Notes under the pieces: model-generated
What the model was told of the DNA's origin: nothing
The model's input: only the letters and a program-made list of their open reading frames with translations
The model's database searches: none
Made by a program: the position numbers and the translations under genes
Shown here: in pieces, positions 1 through 8,550 of the stretch
Layout: each line of letters begins with the position of its first letter
How positions within the stretch are numbered: the stretch's first letter is position 1
Source of the DNA: Billgrantia saliphila
Lineage (GTDB): Bacteria; Pseudomonadota; Gammaproteobacteria; Pseudomonadales; Halomonadaceae
DNA length: 64,000 bases
Reading direction: 5' to 3'
Assembly (NCBI RefSeq): GCF_002930105.1
Contig: NZ_PJRN01000007.1
Location: 181,166-245,165 of the forward strand

Positions 1-568
1 CGTCGAGATGATCGTCCACCGCGGCGGTATAGATCTCGATATCGGGGTAGGCGTCCTGCACCCGCTTGATGCCCTCGGGCGCGGCGACCAGCACGATCAC
101 TTTCATTTGCTGGCAGCCGCGCTCGCGCAGCATGTCCAGCGTTGACACCATCGTCCCTCCGGTCGCCAGCATCGGGTCGATGACGATGGCCATGCGCTCG
201 TCCATCTCGCCGGCGAACTTGGCGAAGTACGGCACCGGCTCGAGGGTCTCCTCGTCGCGATAGAGTCCCACCACGCTGATCCGCGCGCTGGGAATCAGAT
301 CGGTGACCCCGTCCAGCATTCCGAGCCCGGCGCGCAGGATCGGCACGATGGTGACTTTCTTGCCCTTGAGCAGCTGCACCGGGATCGGCTTGCCGCTCCA
401 ACCGTCGATCTCCTGCGCCTCGAGTTCGAGGTCCTTGGTCGCCTCGTAGGTGAGCAGCTTGGCCAGCTCGCCGGCCAGCTCGCGAAAGCTCTTGGTACTG
501 ATGCCGGCTTCGCGCATCAGACCCAGCTTGTGCTGGACCAGCGGATGTTGAATGGCATGGACGCTCAT
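1..568 (-). CDS. upp: Uracil phosphoribosyltransferase (partial, C-terminus outside window)
   Basis: Cytosolic salvage enzyme that makes UMP from uracil and PRPP. The minus-strand reading frame opens at an ATG (566-568) preceded by an AGAGG ribosome-binding site and continues out of the left edge, so about 189 residues are visible of a family that is usually about 208. The family is recognised from the N-terminal sequence [17 protein letters not shown], the [12 protein letters not shown] segment and the PRPP loop [10 protein letters not shown] near residue 130. The C-terminal uracil-binding end is cut off. It opens a run of nucleobase-salvage genes on the same strand (gpt, apt, NCS2 permease), though ung lies between it and gpt and the 111-bp gap to ung may hold its own promoter. 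Confidence 0.95.
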   Translation of the reverse strand, partial: MSVHAIQHPLVQHKLGLMREAGISTKSFRELAGELAKLLTYEATKDLELEAQEIDGWSGKPIPVQLLKGKKVTIVPILRAGLGMLDGVTDLIPSARISVVGLYRDEETLEPVPYFAKFAGEMDERMAIVIDPMLATGGTMVSTLDMLRERGCQQMKVIVLVAAPEGIKRVQDAYPDIEIYTAAVDDHLD

Positions 569-679
569 GACGGACCTCTTCGGCTGGGGTGGTAACGACG
601 GCTGTCGTCGCTCGGGCAAATCGCGCGCTATTCTACCCGCATCGCGCTAGCAGGTTAAGGCGCCATGCGACGCGCGCCC

Positions 680-1378
680 CTATTCACCGGGCTCACCGGG
701 CGATTCGGGCAACTGCCAGTCGATCGCTTCGCGGCCGTTCTGTTCGAGAAAGGCGTTGGCTCGCGAAAAGTGATGGTTGCCGAAGAACCCGCGATGCGCC
801 GACAGCGGAGAGGGATGCGGCGACTCCAGTACCAGATGCCGGGACGTATCGATCAACGCCTTTTTCTGCCTGGCGTGGCTTCCCCAGAGCAGAAACACCG
901 ATGGGTTGCCGTGGGCGCTGACGGTCTCGATGGCACGATCGGTGAAATTCTCCCAGCCCTTGCCCCGATGGGAACCGGCAATGCCCTGCTCCACCGTCAG
1001 CGAGGCATTGAGCAGCAGCACGCCCTGACGCGCCCAATGCTCGAGATTGCCATGCGCCACCGGACGAAAACCGACGTCGTCGGCCAGTTCCTTGTAGATG
1101 TTGACCAGCGAGGGCGGCACCCGCACCCCGGGGCGCACCGAGAAGCAGAGGCCGTGGGCCTGGTTGGGGCCGTGGTAAGGATCCTGCCCGAGGATGACGA
1201 CCTTGACCCGCTCCAGCGGGGTCAGCTCGAAGGCGCGAAACCAATTCGTCGAATGCGGATAGATCACTTTCCTGGCCGCTTTCTCCGCAGCCAGGAAATC
1301 GCGCAGCGACTGCATGTAGGGCGCATCGAACTCGCCCCCCAGCCAGCGCCACCAGCTTTCGGGTAATGGATAGCCCAT
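680..1378 (-). CDS. ung: Uracil-DNA glycosylase (family 1)
   Basis: Removes uracil from DNA at the start of base-excision repair. At 232 residues it is the normal family-1 length. The catalytic water-activating loop GQDPYHG lies at residues 64-70 (Asp at 66) and the DNA-minor-groove loop [11 protein letters not shown] at about 188-198, with the catalytic His at its start. The gene begins 3 nt after the gpt stop codon with no strong Shine-Dalgarno sequence, so it is probably translated by coupling to gpt. Placing a uracil-excising enzyme in a nucleobase-salvage operon is logical but may be only positional. Confidence 0.97.
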   Translation of the reverse strand: MGYPLPESWWRWLGGEFDAPYMQSLRDFLAAEKAARKVIYPHSTNWFRAFELTPLERVKVVILGQDPYHGPNQAHGLCFSVRPGVRVPPSLVNIYKELADDVGFRPVAHGNLEHWARQGVLLLNASLTVEQGIAGSHRGKGWENFTDRAIETVSAHGNPSVFLLWGSHARQKKALIDTSRHLVLESPHPSPLSAHRGFFGNHHFSRANAFLEQNGREAIDWQLPESPGEPGE

Positions 1379-1381
1379 GAT

Positions 1382-1861
1382 TTAACGCTTCACTTGATCC
1401 ACCAGGGGCTCGACGTAGGCGATCCCCATGTCCCAGGGAAACTGTATCCAGCAATCCTGTGCCACTTCGGTCAGGTACTGGTCCACCAGCGGGCGACCTT
1501 CCGGCTTGGCATAGACGGTGACGAAATGCGCCTTGGGCAGCATCTCACGCACCTTGCGCGCCGTCTTGCCGGTGTCGACCAGATCGTCGACCAGCAGCCA
1601 GCCGTCGCCGTCGTGCTCAACGGCCTTGAGCACATCGAGGCCCCCCTGGTCCATGTGCTCATAGCTGCTGATACAGATGGTGTCGATCAGCCGTACGTTG
1701 AGTTCACGTGCGATCAGCGCGGCGGGAATCAAGCCGCCCCGCGTGATCGCCACGATGCCCTTGAAGTCGCGCTCGACCAGACGACGGCACAACTCGCGCA
1801 CGTCGCGATGCAACTGATCCCAGGAGACGGTGAAATGCTGATGATAGCGGCTATCGGTCAT
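1382..1861 (-). CDS. gpt: Xanthine-guanine phosphoribosyltransferase
   Basis: Salvages guanine and xanthine (and poorly hypoxanthine) to GMP/XMP with PRPP. The start used is the ATG giving MTDSRYH, 159 residues, close to the 152 of E. coli Gpt; a longer frame exists upstream but would run into apt. Family marks are the segment [17 protein letters not shown] (about 39-55), CISSYEH near 63 and the PRPP loop [12 protein letters not shown] at 90-101. Only 7 nt separate it from the apt stop, so the two are very likely co-transcribed with ung downstream. The GKT variant in the PRPP loop, in place of the GGT of the E. coli enzyme, is a minor difference. Confidence 0.93.
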   Translation of the reverse strand: MTDSRYHQHFTVSWDQLHRDVRELCRRLVERDFKGIVAITRGGLIPAALIARELNVRLIDTICISSYEHMDQGGLDVLKAVEHDGDGWLLVDDLVDTGKTARKVREMLPKAHFVTVYAKPEGRPLVDQYLTEVAQDCWIQFPWDMGIAYVEPLVDQVKR

Positions 1862-1868
1862 GGTCGTC

Positions 1869-2414
1869 TCACTCGTCCTCATTGAAGGAACAGACCGCAA
1901 AGACGCCGAAACCGGCCTCGCGAATCCGGCTCGACCCGCCGATTTCCGGCAGGTCGATAATGGTGGCGGTTTCCACCACGTGCCCGCCGGAGCGGGTGAT
2001 GAGCTTGGCGGCTGCCAGCATGGTGCCGCCGGTGGCGATCAAATCGTCCATGATCAGGATGCGATCCCCCTGGCGGAACGCATCGGAATGCAGCTCCACC
2101 TCGGCCTGACCGTACTCAAGGGTATAGGTCTCGCTGATGGTGCGAAACGGCAGCTTGCCCTTCTTGCGCACCGGCACGAAGCTGCAGCCCAGTTCGTAGG
2201 CGACCGGCGCGCCGATGATGAAGCCGCGGGCATCGATCGCGGCGATGGCGTCGAGCTCCATCTCCTGATAGCGATGCACGAAGCTGTCGATCAGCTTGCG
2301 AAAGGCCGAGCTGTTCTGCAGCAGCGGGGTGATATCGCGGAAATTGACCCCGGGCTGGGGCCAATCGGGGACGGTTCGAATCACGGACTTGATGTAGTCG
2401 CCGTAGATGCTCAT
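1869..2414 (-). CDS. apt: Adenine phosphoribosyltransferase
   Basis: Converts adenine and PRPP to AMP. The 181-residue product has the usual length and architecture of bacterial Apt: [14 protein letters not shown] near residues 19-32 (hood region), [17 protein letters not shown] around 60-76, and the PRPP-binding loop [14 protein letters not shown] at 119-132. It sits between the NCS2 permease (22 nt upstream) and gpt (7 nt downstream), an arrangement that couples purine uptake to two phosphoribosyltransferases. Confidence 0.97.
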   Translation of the reverse strand: MSIYGDYIKSVIRTVPDWPQPGVNFRDITPLLQNSSAFRKLIDSFVHRYQEMELDAIAAIDARGFIIGAPVAYELGCSFVPVRKKGKLPFRTISETYTLEYGQAEVELHSDAFRQGDRILIMDDLIATGGTMLAAAKLITRSGGHVVETATIIDLPEIGGSSRIREAGFGVFAVCSFNEDE

Positions 2415-2436
2415 CGCAGGTCTCGGTGAGTGTATG

Positions 2437-3738
2437 TCAATCGAGGAACAGGAACTTCAGCACGAACAGGATCGCCAGCACGACCACGGCCGGGTTGAGG
2501 TCGCGAAACCGTCCCGACAGCGCCTTGATCGCAGCGTAGCTGATGAAGCCCAGCGCGATCCCCTCGGCGATTGAGAAGGTCAGCGGCATGGCCAGCGCGG
2601 CGATCAGCACCGGGGCGGCATCGGTGGGATCTTCCCAGTTGGCGTGGGCCAGGCTGCCGGCCATCAGCACGGCCACGTAGAGCAGCGCACCGGCGGTGGC
2701 GTAGGCCGGGATCGACCCCGCCAGCGGAGCGAAGAAGAGGCTGATCAGGAACAGTATCGCGACCACCACGGCGGTGAGGCCGGTACGCCCACCCGAGGCG
2801 ATGCCGGCGGTGGACTCGATGTAGCTGGTGGTGGTCGAAGTGCCCAGCACCGCACCGGCCATGGAAGCGCCGCTATCCGCCATCATGGCCCGACCCAGGC
2901 GCGGCAGCTTGCCGTCCTTGTCGAGCAGCCCACCCTTGTGCGCCACGCCGACCAGGGTGCCGGAAGTGTCGAACAGATCGACGAACAAGAAGGCGAAGAT
3001 CACGCTGATCATGGCCACGTCGAGCGCCCCCGCCAGGTCCATGGCCATGAAGGTCGGCGCGATGGAGGGCGGCATGGACATCAGTCCGCCGTACTCGTTA
3101 TGACCGAGGAGCATCGCCACGACGGTCACGCCGATGATGCCGATCATCACCGCACCGGTGACGTTCAGGTAGGCCATGGCGGTAATCGCGAAGAAACCCA
3201 GCAGGGCATAGATTGCGGCCGGTTCGGAGAGATCGCCCAGCGCCACGTAGGTGGCGGGATTGGCAACCACGATGCCGGCATTCTTCAGCGCGATCATGGC
3301 CAGGAACAAGCCGATGCCGGCGGCAATGCCAAGCCTCAGGGAGAGCGGAATCGAGTGGATGATCCACTCGCGGATCTTGAAGATACTGAGCAGGAAAAAG
3401 CAGAAACCGGACAGGAACACCGCTCCCAGAGCCGCCTCCCAGGTGTATCCCATGCCAAGCACGACGCCGTAGGTGAAGAAGGCATTGAGCCCCATGCCGG
3501 GCGCCTGGGCGATGGGATAATTGGCCCACAGTCCCATGATCAGACAGCCCACCGACGCGGCCAGACAGGTGGCGACGAAGACCGCGCCGTAGTCCATACC
3601 CGCCTCGGAAAGAATGCTGGGGTTGACGAAGATGATATAGGCCATGGTCAGGAAGGTGGTGATCCCGGCAATGACCTCGGTCTTCACGCTGGTATTGTGT
3701 TCTTTCAGCTTGAAGTGGTTGTCGAGCAAGTTCTTCAT
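2437..3738 (-). CDS. NCS2-family nucleobase permease (AzgA/PbuG-like, hypoxanthine/guanine/adenine)
   Basis: Inner-membrane purine transporter of the AzgA-like branch of NCS2. The chosen ATG ([17 protein letters not shown]) gives 433 residues with about a dozen hydrophobic spans; in-frame sequence continues upstream but has no family resemblance. Recognisable segments include [20 protein letters not shown] (about 20-39), the family signature [11 protein letters not shown] near 75-85, [14 protein letters not shown] in the second half and a [20 protein letters not shown] stretch that lines the substrate site. It heads the apt-gpt-ung group. Its leader contains a long stem ending in U residues (see the structured leader entry), which may control it. 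Exact substrate cannot be assigned from sequence alone. Confidence 0.9.
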   Translation of the reverse strand: MKNLLDNHFKLKEHNTSVKTEVIAGITTFLTMAYIIFVNPSILSEAGMDYGAVFVATCLAASVGCLIMGLWANYPIAQAPGMGLNAFFTYGVVLGMGYTWEAALGAVFLSGFCFFLLSIFKIREWIIHSIPLSLRLGIAAGIGLFLAMIALKNAGIVVANPATYVALGDLSEPAAIYALLGFFAITAMAYLNVTGAVMIGIIGVTVVAMLLGHNEYGGLMSMPPSIAPTFMAMDLAGALDVAMISVIFAFLFVDLFDTSGTLVGVAHKGGLLDKDGKLPRLGRAMMADSGASMAGAVLGTSTTTSYIESTAGIASGGRTGLTAVVVAILFLISLFFAPLAGSIPAYATAGALLYVAVLMAGSLAHANWEDPTDAAPVLIAALAMPLTFSIAEGIALGFISYAAIKALSGRFRDLNPAVVVLAILFVLKFLFLD

Positions 3739-3781
3739 GTTGTCGTTCCTGCGCACAAGGACTGGTGTTCGACCAGGGGGC

Positions 3782-3866
3782 GAGAAAAGCCGCACATGGT
3801 ACCCAAAGGCCGCTGACGATGCGAGGCCGGCCCGGACCCTGTGCGGCACGGTTCGCTCTGTATAAG
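3782..3866 (-). promoter_or_regulatory. Structured leader and possible promoter of the NCS2 permease
   Basis: On the minus strand an 8-bp perfect stem GCCGCACA (3847-3840) / TGTGCGGC (3796-3789) encloses a further GGCCG/CGGCC hairpin and is followed directly by TTTTCTCG (3788-3781), the layout of an intrinsic terminator or attenuator. A -10-like TTATAC (3866-3861) lies just upstream, with a weak -35, so the RNA would begin almost at the base of the stem. No conserved purine-riboswitch sequence is visible. The pairing is seen; a regulatory role is inference. Confidence 0.4.
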
Positions 3867-3935
3867 CAAACTCCACGCCATACGCCAGCGCACTGGCCAA
3901 CGCAGACTTGACGAAACGGTCATTTGAGAACGCGT

Positions 3936-4565
3936 TCAGACACCACGTGCCGCCAGTACGCGCTCGACGGTCTCGACGATGGCCTGGGTCTGGGGATCGA
4001 TCTCGATATTGACCCTGTCGCCCGGCACGCGGTCGACCAGAATGGTCCGTGCCAGCGTTTCGGGTATCAGGTCGACGCAGAAGCGCGGCCCACGGTCGGT
4101 CGTGGCGCGCCTCACCTCGCCTATCGTCAGGCTGATGCCATCGACGCCGATATAGCCCTTGTCGAACAGGAAGCGCCCGAGAACGTGCGGCACTTCGAAC
4201 CAAAGCCGGCGGTTGTTGGGTGCCTCATCGAGCTCGACGAGCTCGGCCAGGGCCATGACATGCCCCGACATGGCGTGCCCGCCGATCTCGTCGCCGAAAC
4301 GCGCCGCCCGCTCGATATTGACGCGATCGCCCTCGCGCAGCGCACCGAGATTGGTCACGCGCAGGGTCTCCCGCATCAGGTCGAAACTGACGAGATCGTC
4401 GTCGACCGCGGTCACGGTCAGGCAGACGCCGTTATGAGCGACGGAAGCCCCGAGTTCGAGTCCTGCGCGCAGCGTCTCGGGCAGCCGCACCACGTGGGTG
4501 CGGAACGCTTCGGCCTCATGAATGGCGACGACTTCCGCCGTGCCCTGAACGATGCCTGTGAACAT
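3936..4565 (-). CDS. ribE: Riboflavin synthase, alpha chain
   Basis: Catalyses the dismutation of two 6,7-dimethyl-8-ribityllumazines to riboflavin. The ATG at 4563-4565 follows a good GAGGAG site and starts with the family's invariant MFTGIVQG; the product is 209 residues, as usual. Two homologous lumazine-binding halves are visible: the first with GASVAHNGVCLTVTAV (about 38-53), the second with KGYIGVDGISLTI (about 130-142) and a closing NIEIDP motif. It stands alone: no ribB, ribD or ribH is adjacent. An FMN riboswitch is not apparent upstream. Confidence 0.96.
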   Translation of the reverse strand: MFTGIVQGTAEVVAIHEAEAFRTHVVRLPETLRAGLELGASVAHNGVCLTVTAVDDDLVSFDLMRETLRVTNLGALREGDRVNIERAARFGDEIGGHAMSGHVMALAELVELDEAPNNRRLWFEVPHVLGRFLFDKGYIGVDGISLTIGEVRRATTDRGPRFCVDLIPETLARTILVDRVPGDRVNIEIDPQTQAIVETVERVLAARGV

Positions 4566-4758
4566 GATATCTCCTCGCGCGGCTCCCGGCGGCGGCGGAC
4601 GAATGGCAAGGCTCGCAGTGTATGAACTCGCAGGCGCAACGTCCATCGGCACGGCTGCGGCACCGAAAGGCATAGCAGGACGAAGTCATGGAAAAGCCAA
4701 CGGCATCAGTGCTTTCTTCTGAAAACTGATGCAACGGGTACAGACATACACCAACGCA

Positions 4759-4787
4759 TTGACAGCATGCGCCTTTGGTCCTAGTAT
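4759..4787 (+). promoter_or_regulatory. Sigma-70 promoter of the metNIQ leader
   Basis: A perfect -35 TTGACA (4759-4764) is followed after exactly 17 bp by TAGTAT (4782-4787), one mismatch from the -10 consensus. Transcription would start near 4794, a few bases before the SAM-II aptamer. It is the best-matched sigma-70 promoter I found in this window. Confidence 0.8.
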
Positions 4788-4800
4788 TCGCCATCACATT

Positions 4801-4900
4801 TCAGGCGCCGATTTGTACCCGGATTGCGGGCGCCCACGTCGAAGGCTGCGGTGAACCCGCTTCACGAGCCAACGACGTGAAGTGCAGCTAAAAGGGTGTG
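4801..4900 (+). promoter_or_regulatory. SAM-II-type riboswitch with inserted hairpin, upstream of metNIQ
   Basis: The order of conserved parts matches the SAM-II (metA-type) aptamer: P1 arm GGCGCC (4804-4809), loop GATTTGTACCCGGATTGC (4810-4827), the complementary P1 arm GGCGCC (4829-4834), and the 3' strand GCAGCTAAAAGGGTG (4884-4898), including the near-invariant GCTAAAA. ACCC in the loop can pair with GGGT in the 3' strand to make the pseudoknot. Unlike compact SAM-II RNAs, 45 nt sit between P1 and the 3' strand and fold into a hairpin: CACGTCG (4835-4841) with CGACGTG (4873-4879), and inside it GGCT (4844-4847) with AGCC (4867-4870). Its position before a methionine ABC transporter supports SAM sensing. 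An intrinsic terminator follows at 4913. Confidence 0.82.
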
Positions 4901-4912
4901 TCCAGCGTTGAT

Positions 4913-4939
4913 GGCCACCCGCCAGGGTGGCCTTTTTTT
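4913..4939 (+). terminator. Intrinsic terminator of the SAM-II leader
   Basis: GGCCACCC (4913-4920), loop GCCA, GGGTGGCC (4925-4932) and seven T residues (4933-4939). It lies between the aptamer and metN, so read-through is required for metNIQ expression. The CACCC of its left arm can instead pair with GGGTG (4894-4898) of the aptamer's 3' strand, giving a plausible antiterminator when SAM is absent. Confidence 0.85.
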
Positions 4940-4992
4940 CGTTCCGGCTCCCGCTGCCGCCCGCCCGGTGACGGCCCGTCACTGGAAGCCAG

Positions 4993-6081
4993 ATGATCAC
5001 GCTACGCAACGTCTCCAAGACCTATCATCTCAGGGGCAGTCGATCCCGGCTCCCCTTCGCTTCGCGCCGCGAAACGCCATCCCGCACCATCGAGGCGCTC
5101 AGCAACGTCGACCTCCACGTGCCCCAGGGCAGCATTCATGGCGTCATCGGCCTGTCCGGCGCCGGCAAGTCCACGCTGATCCGCTGCGTCAACCTGCTCG
5201 AGCGGCCTTCTCGCGGCAGCGTGATGGTCGATGGCCAGGAGATGACCGATCTCTCCGCCACCCAGTTGAACCAGGCGCGCCATCGCATCGGCATGATCTT
5301 CCAGCACTTCAACCTGCTGACCACACGCAACGTGTTCGACAACGTCGCCCTGCCGCTGGAACTGATGGGCCTCAAGCGCTCCGCCATTCGCGAGCGCGTA
5401 ATGCCGCTGCTCGAGCTCACCGGGCTTTCCGACAAGACGCGCCAGTTTCCGGCCCAGCTCTCCGGCGGCCAGAAGCAGCGCGTGGCCATTGCCCGAGCGC
5501 TGGCCAGTGAACCGCGAGTGCTGCTCTGCGACGAGGCGACCTCGGCGCTGGATCCACAGACCACCGGCTCGATCCTCACGCTGCTGCGTGACATCAACCA
5601 GAAGCTCGGCCTGACCATCCTGCTGATCACCCACGAGATGGAAGTGGTCAAGTCGATCTGCCACCGGGTGAGCCTGATTTCCGATGGCGAGCTGGTCGAG
5701 GAAGCCGATGTGGGCGATTTCTTCACCGCCCCGCGCACCCGGCTGGGCCGCGAATTCCTCAACGACTTCCTCCAGCTCGAGCCGCCCAAGGCACTCGTCG
5801 AGCGCCTCGAAGAGGAACCGGGCGAGCACACTCATCCCGTGGTGCGTCTGGCCTTCTCGGGCGATGCGGTCTCGACTCCGCTGATCTCGCGGCTCGCGCG
5901 TGAATGCGGCGTGGACGTCAGCATCCTGCAGGCCAAGGTGGAGTCGATCCAGGAGCGCACCCTGGGGTTGATGATCGCCGAACTGCTTGGCCCACCCGAG
6001 CAGACCCGCCGGGCCATCGACTATCTCGAATCCCATGATCTGAACGTGGAGGTACTCGGCCATGTCCAGCGCGATGATTGA
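4993..6081 (+). CDS. metN: Methionine ABC transporter ATP-binding protein MetN
   Basis: Cytoplasmic ATPase that powers D/L-methionine import with MetI and MetQ. The 362 residues contain an ABC domain with Walker A GLSGAGKST (53-61), Q-loop around 104, signature LSGGQKQR (156-163) and Walker B VLLCDEATSALD (176-187), followed by a C-terminal NIL domain (about 285-355) that in MetN binds methionine and gives transinhibition. A basic insert (residues 14-32) after the first strand makes it slightly longer than E. coli MetN (343). The start codon overlaps no other gene and follows GGAAG. It overlaps metI by 20 bp and is controlled by the SAM-II leader and terminator upstream. Confidence 0.96.
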   Translation: MITLRNVSKTYHLRGSRSRLPFASRRETPSRTIEALSNVDLHVPQGSIHGVIGLSGAGKSTLIRCVNLLERPSRGSVMVDGQEMTDLSATQLNQARHRIGMIFQHFNLLTTRNVFDNVALPLELMGLKRSAIRERVMPLLELTGLSDKTRQFPAQLSGGQKQRVAIARALASEPRVLLCDEATSALDPQTTGSILTLLRDINQKLGLTILLITHEMEVVKSICHRVSLISDGELVEEADVGDFFTAPRTRLGREFLNDFLQLEPPKALVERLEEEPGEHTHPVVRLAFSGDAVSTPLISRLARECGVDVSILQAKVESIQERTLGLMIAELLGPPEQTRRAIDYLESHDLNVEVLGHVQRDD

Positions 6082-6715
6082 CCTGATTATCCAGGCGACC
6101 CTGGACACCCTCTACATGGTCGCCGTCTCGGGCGTAGTATCGGCCGCGCTCGGCGTTCCGCTGGGCGTGATGCTCTACGTCACCCGCCCGCGCCAGATCC
6201 TCGCACGCCCGCTGCTCAATCAGGTGCTGGGCATGGTGACCAACATCGGCCGCTCGATTCCGTTCATCATCCTGATGGTGGCAATCATCCCCTTCACGCG
6301 CATGGTCGTCGGCACCTCGATCGGTACCAATGCCGCCATCGTGCCGCTGACCATCGCCGCCATTCCCTTCGTGGCGCGCCTGGTGGAAGGCGCGCTCAAT
6401 GAGATACCGCCGGGCCTGGTCGAAGCCGCCCAGGCGATGGGCGCCACGCCGCACCAGATCATCGTCAAGGTGCTGCTGCCGGAAGCCCGAGGCGGCATCG
6501 TCACCGGGCTGACCATTACTGCGGTGACTCTGGTCAGCTACTCGGCCATGGCCGGCGCCGTGGGCGGCGGCGGCCTCGGCGACCTGGGCATCCGCTACGG
6601 TTACAACCGCTTCAATCCCACCGTCATGCTGATCACCGTGGCCATCCTGGTGGTCATGGTGCAGGGCTTCCAGAGCCTCGGCGATTACCTGGTACGCAAG
6701 TCGGACCGCAAGTGA
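6062..6715 (+). CDS. metI: Methionine ABC transporter permease MetI
   Basis: Inner-membrane channel subunit of the MetNIQ importer. The 217-residue protein has five hydrophobic spans and the BPD-transporter EAA loop around residues 120-140 (LVEAAQAMGATPHQIIVKVLLPEA), which docks on MetN. The conserved SYSAMAGAVGGGGLGDLGIRYGYNRF stretch (split here for family recognition, near residues 160-185) is typical of MetI. Its ATG lies inside the last 20 bp of metN, implying translational coupling. Confidence 0.96.
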   Translation: MSSAMIDLIIQATLDTLYMVAVSGVVSAALGVPLGVMLYVTRPRQILARPLLNQVLGMVTNIGRSIPFIILMVAIIPFTRMVVGTSIGTNAAIVPLTIAAIPFVARLVEGALNEIPPGLVEAAQAMGATPHQIIVKVLLPEARGGIVTGLTITAVTLVSYSAMAGAVGGGGLGDLGIRYGYNRFNPTVMLITVAILVVMVQGFQSLGDYLVRKSDRK

Positions 6716-6740
6716 AGGCAACCCCAAAGGAGAAAGACCC

Positions 6741-7556
6741 ATGCAAGCCAGCCTGACCCGCCTGTTCGGCGCCACCGCTCTCGTCGGCGCCACCTTGATC
6801 GCCGGCTGCGGCGAGAACGACGGCGCCAGCGAGACCCGCTCGATCAAGGTCGGCACCATGTCCGGCCCGGAGTCGGAGGTCATGGAAGTGGCGGTACAGG
6901 TCGCCAAGGATCGTTACGACCTCGAGGTCGAGATCGTCGAGTTCACCGACTATGTCTCGCCCAACGCGGCGCTGGCCGACGGCAGCCTCGATGCCAACGC
7001 CTTCCAGCACGAGCCCTACCTGCAGAGCATGATCGAGGATCGCGACTACGATCTGGCCGTGGCCGGCCACACCTTCGTCTATCCCATCGGCGCCTACTCC
7101 GAGAAGCACGACAGCATCGAGGAATTGCCCGACGGTGCCATTATCGCCCTGCCAAACGATCCGACCAATGGCGGCCGCGCGATGATCCTGATGCACAACG
7201 CCGACCTGATCGAGCTCGACGACCCCGAGAACCTCGAGGCCACGCCGGTGAACGTGGTGGAGAATCCGCACGACTTCCAGTTCCGCGAGATTGAGGCAGC
7301 CCAGCTGCCACGCGTACTGCAGGATGTCGACCTTGCCTTCATCAACAACACCTTCGCCCAGCCTGCCGGTCTGAGCTTGGACGACGCGCTGTTAAGGGAG
7401 GGTCCCGAATCCCCGTACGTCAATATCATTGCGGTGCGCGAGGGAGATCAGGATCGCGAGGAGATCGAACAGCTGGTCTCCGCTTACCAGAGCGAAGAAG
7501 TCGCCGCCAAGGCGAAGGAGCTGTTCGACGGTGCCGCCGTTCCCGGATGGGAGTGA
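6741..7556 (+). CDS. metQ: Methionine-binding lipoprotein MetQ
   Basis: Substrate-binding protein of the methionine importer, anchored to the membrane by lipid. A signal peptide ends in the lipobox LIAGC with the lipidated Cys at residue 23. The mature part matches the NlpA/MetQ family: KVGTMSGPESEVMEVA (about 35-50), PNAALADGSLDANAFQHEPYL split over residues 75-95, and the late INNTFAQPAGL segment. The total of 271 residues is the normal size. It follows metI after 25 bp with an AAAGGAG site and is closed by a hairpin terminator at 7586. Confidence 0.96.
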   Translation: MQASLTRLFGATALVGATLIAGCGENDGASETRSIKVGTMSGPESEVMEVAVQVAKDRYDLEVEIVEFTDYVSPNAALADGSLDANAFQHEPYLQSMIEDRDYDLAVAGHTFVYPIGAYSEKHDSIEELPDGAIIALPNDPTNGGRAMILMHNADLIELDDPENLEATPVNVVENPHDFQFREIEAAQLPRVLQDVDLAFINNTFAQPAGLSLDDALLREGPESPYVNIIAVREGDQDREEIEQLVSAYQSEEVAAKAKELFDGAAVPGWE

Positions 7557-7585
7557 ACCGCCAAGCGTGAGCGGTATGCAAGACA

Positions 7586-7615
7586 ACGGGCCGACGCCAT
7601 GCGTCGGCCCGTTTG
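7586..7615 (+). terminator. Hairpin terminator after metQ
   Basis: A perfect 12-bp stem ACGGGCCGACGC (7586-7597) / GCGTCGGCCCGT (7601-7612), loop CAT, followed by a short T run. It separates metQ from the convergent gene at 7639 and may serve both strands. Confidence 0.7.
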
Positions 7616-7638
7616 CGTAGCGAAGCCGGTCGGGGCGC

Positions 7639-7938
7639 TCAGCCGATCTTTTGCTCGACCTTGTCGATCCGCCCCTCCAGGCTCTGGTCCTTGTCGGTGG
7701 CCGTGGCAATACGGATCGCGCTGTCCACCCGCGGCGCACCGCGCTCGTGCAGCACGTCGTGACAGCGCTTGACGACCTGCATCACCTCCTCCCAGGAACC
7801 TTCGAGATTGGTACCATGGGCATGCAGTCGGTACTTCAGGCCCGCCTCCTCGATGACTTCCTCACAGGCGGCGATATGGGACGACAGCGAGGCCCCCGCC
7901 CCGACCGGGGTCACATTGATATCGGCAACGACGCGCAT
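7639..7938 (-). CDS. MTH1187/YkoF-type thiamine-binding family protein (DUF77), copy 1
   Basis: Small 99-residue cytosolic protein of the UPF0045/MTH1187 family, whose members form tetramers and, in YkoF-like proteins, bind thiamine or its pyrimidine moiety. The family is recognised from the N-terminal ADINVTPVGAGASLSSHI, the central LHAHGTNLEGSWEEVMQVVK (about 38-57) and ERGAPRVDSAIRI. No thiamine biosynthesis or ABC genes are nearby. A diverged second copy is encoded at 53193-53498. The cellular role is not established by the sequence. Confidence 0.85.
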   Translation of the reverse strand: MRVVADINVTPVGAGASLSSHIAACEEVIEEAGLKYRLHAHGTNLEGSWEEVMQVVKRCHDVLHERGAPRVDSAIRIATATDKDQSLEGRIDKVEQKIG

Positions 7939-8031
7939 TCTTCATTCCTCCATGTCGGCCACGGGTCCATGTCCGTATCCGAAACCTAGTCGCGCCAAGG
8001 CCATTGTTCAAACCCGCACCGAGGAGACCGC

Positions 8032-8517
8032 ATGCCCTCCACCAATCCCGATTACGCCCTGCTCGCGCGCCAGCTCGAAGCCCTGCTCGACGAGGGCGAC
8101 TGGCTGGTCAACAGCGCCCAGACCTGCGCCTTCGTCATGCAGCACGTACCCGAGCTCAACTGGGTCGGCTTCTACCTGCAGCGGCAGCCCGAGCGGCTCA
8201 CACTGGGCCCCTTCCAGGGCAAGCCGGCGTGCAATCCGATCCCGTTCGACAAGGGCGTTTGCGGTGCCGCCGCTCGTACGCGCACGACCCAGCGCATCGA
8301 CGACGTGCACGCCGTCGCCGACCATATCGCCTGCGACGCCGCCTCCAACGCCGAACTGGTGATTCCGGTGGTGCGGGATAGTGTGCTGTGGGGCGTGCTG
8401 GATCTGGACAGCCCGCGCCATGCACGTTTCAGCGAGGAGGATCAGGTCGGCATCGAACGGCTGGTTTCGGTATTCGTCGAACGTACGCACCTGCCGGACC
8501 TATTCACATCGCGGTAG
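8032..8517 (+). CDS. msrC: Free methionine-(R)-sulfoxide reductase (GAF domain)
   Basis: A 161-residue single-GAF protein of the fRMsr/YebR family, which reduces free L-methionine-R-sulfoxide with thioredoxin. The three family cysteines are all present at residues 67 (PACNPI), 77 (GVCG) and 101 (HIACDA), with the same 10- and 24-residue spacings as Cys84, Cys94 and Cys118 of the E. coli enzyme. A GAGGAG site precedes the ATG by 6 nt. Its closeness to metNIQ suggests a local theme of methionine supply and repair, though the two are separated by a convergent gene and are not one operon. Confidence 0.92.
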   Translation: MPSTNPDYALLARQLEALLDEGDWLVNSAQTCAFVMQHVPELNWVGFYLQRQPERLTLGPFQGKPACNPIPFDKGVCGAAARTRTTQRIDDVHAVADHIACDAASNAELVIPVVRDSVLWGVLDLDSPRHARFSEEDQVGIERLVSVFVERTHLPDLFTSR

Positions 8518-8550
8518 CGTCCGGGCATCGGCCAGCCGGGCCGAAAAGCA

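Noticed and set aside
3739..3935. Classical purine (guanine/adenine) riboswitch before the NCS2 permease
   Set aside because: The conserved UAUA/UAUGG junction and loop sequences are missing. Only a terminator-like stem can be supported.
4566..4760. FMN riboswitch upstream of ribE
   Set aside because: No conserved RFN-element sequences are present on the minus strand; the structured RNA in this gap is the plus-strand metN leader.
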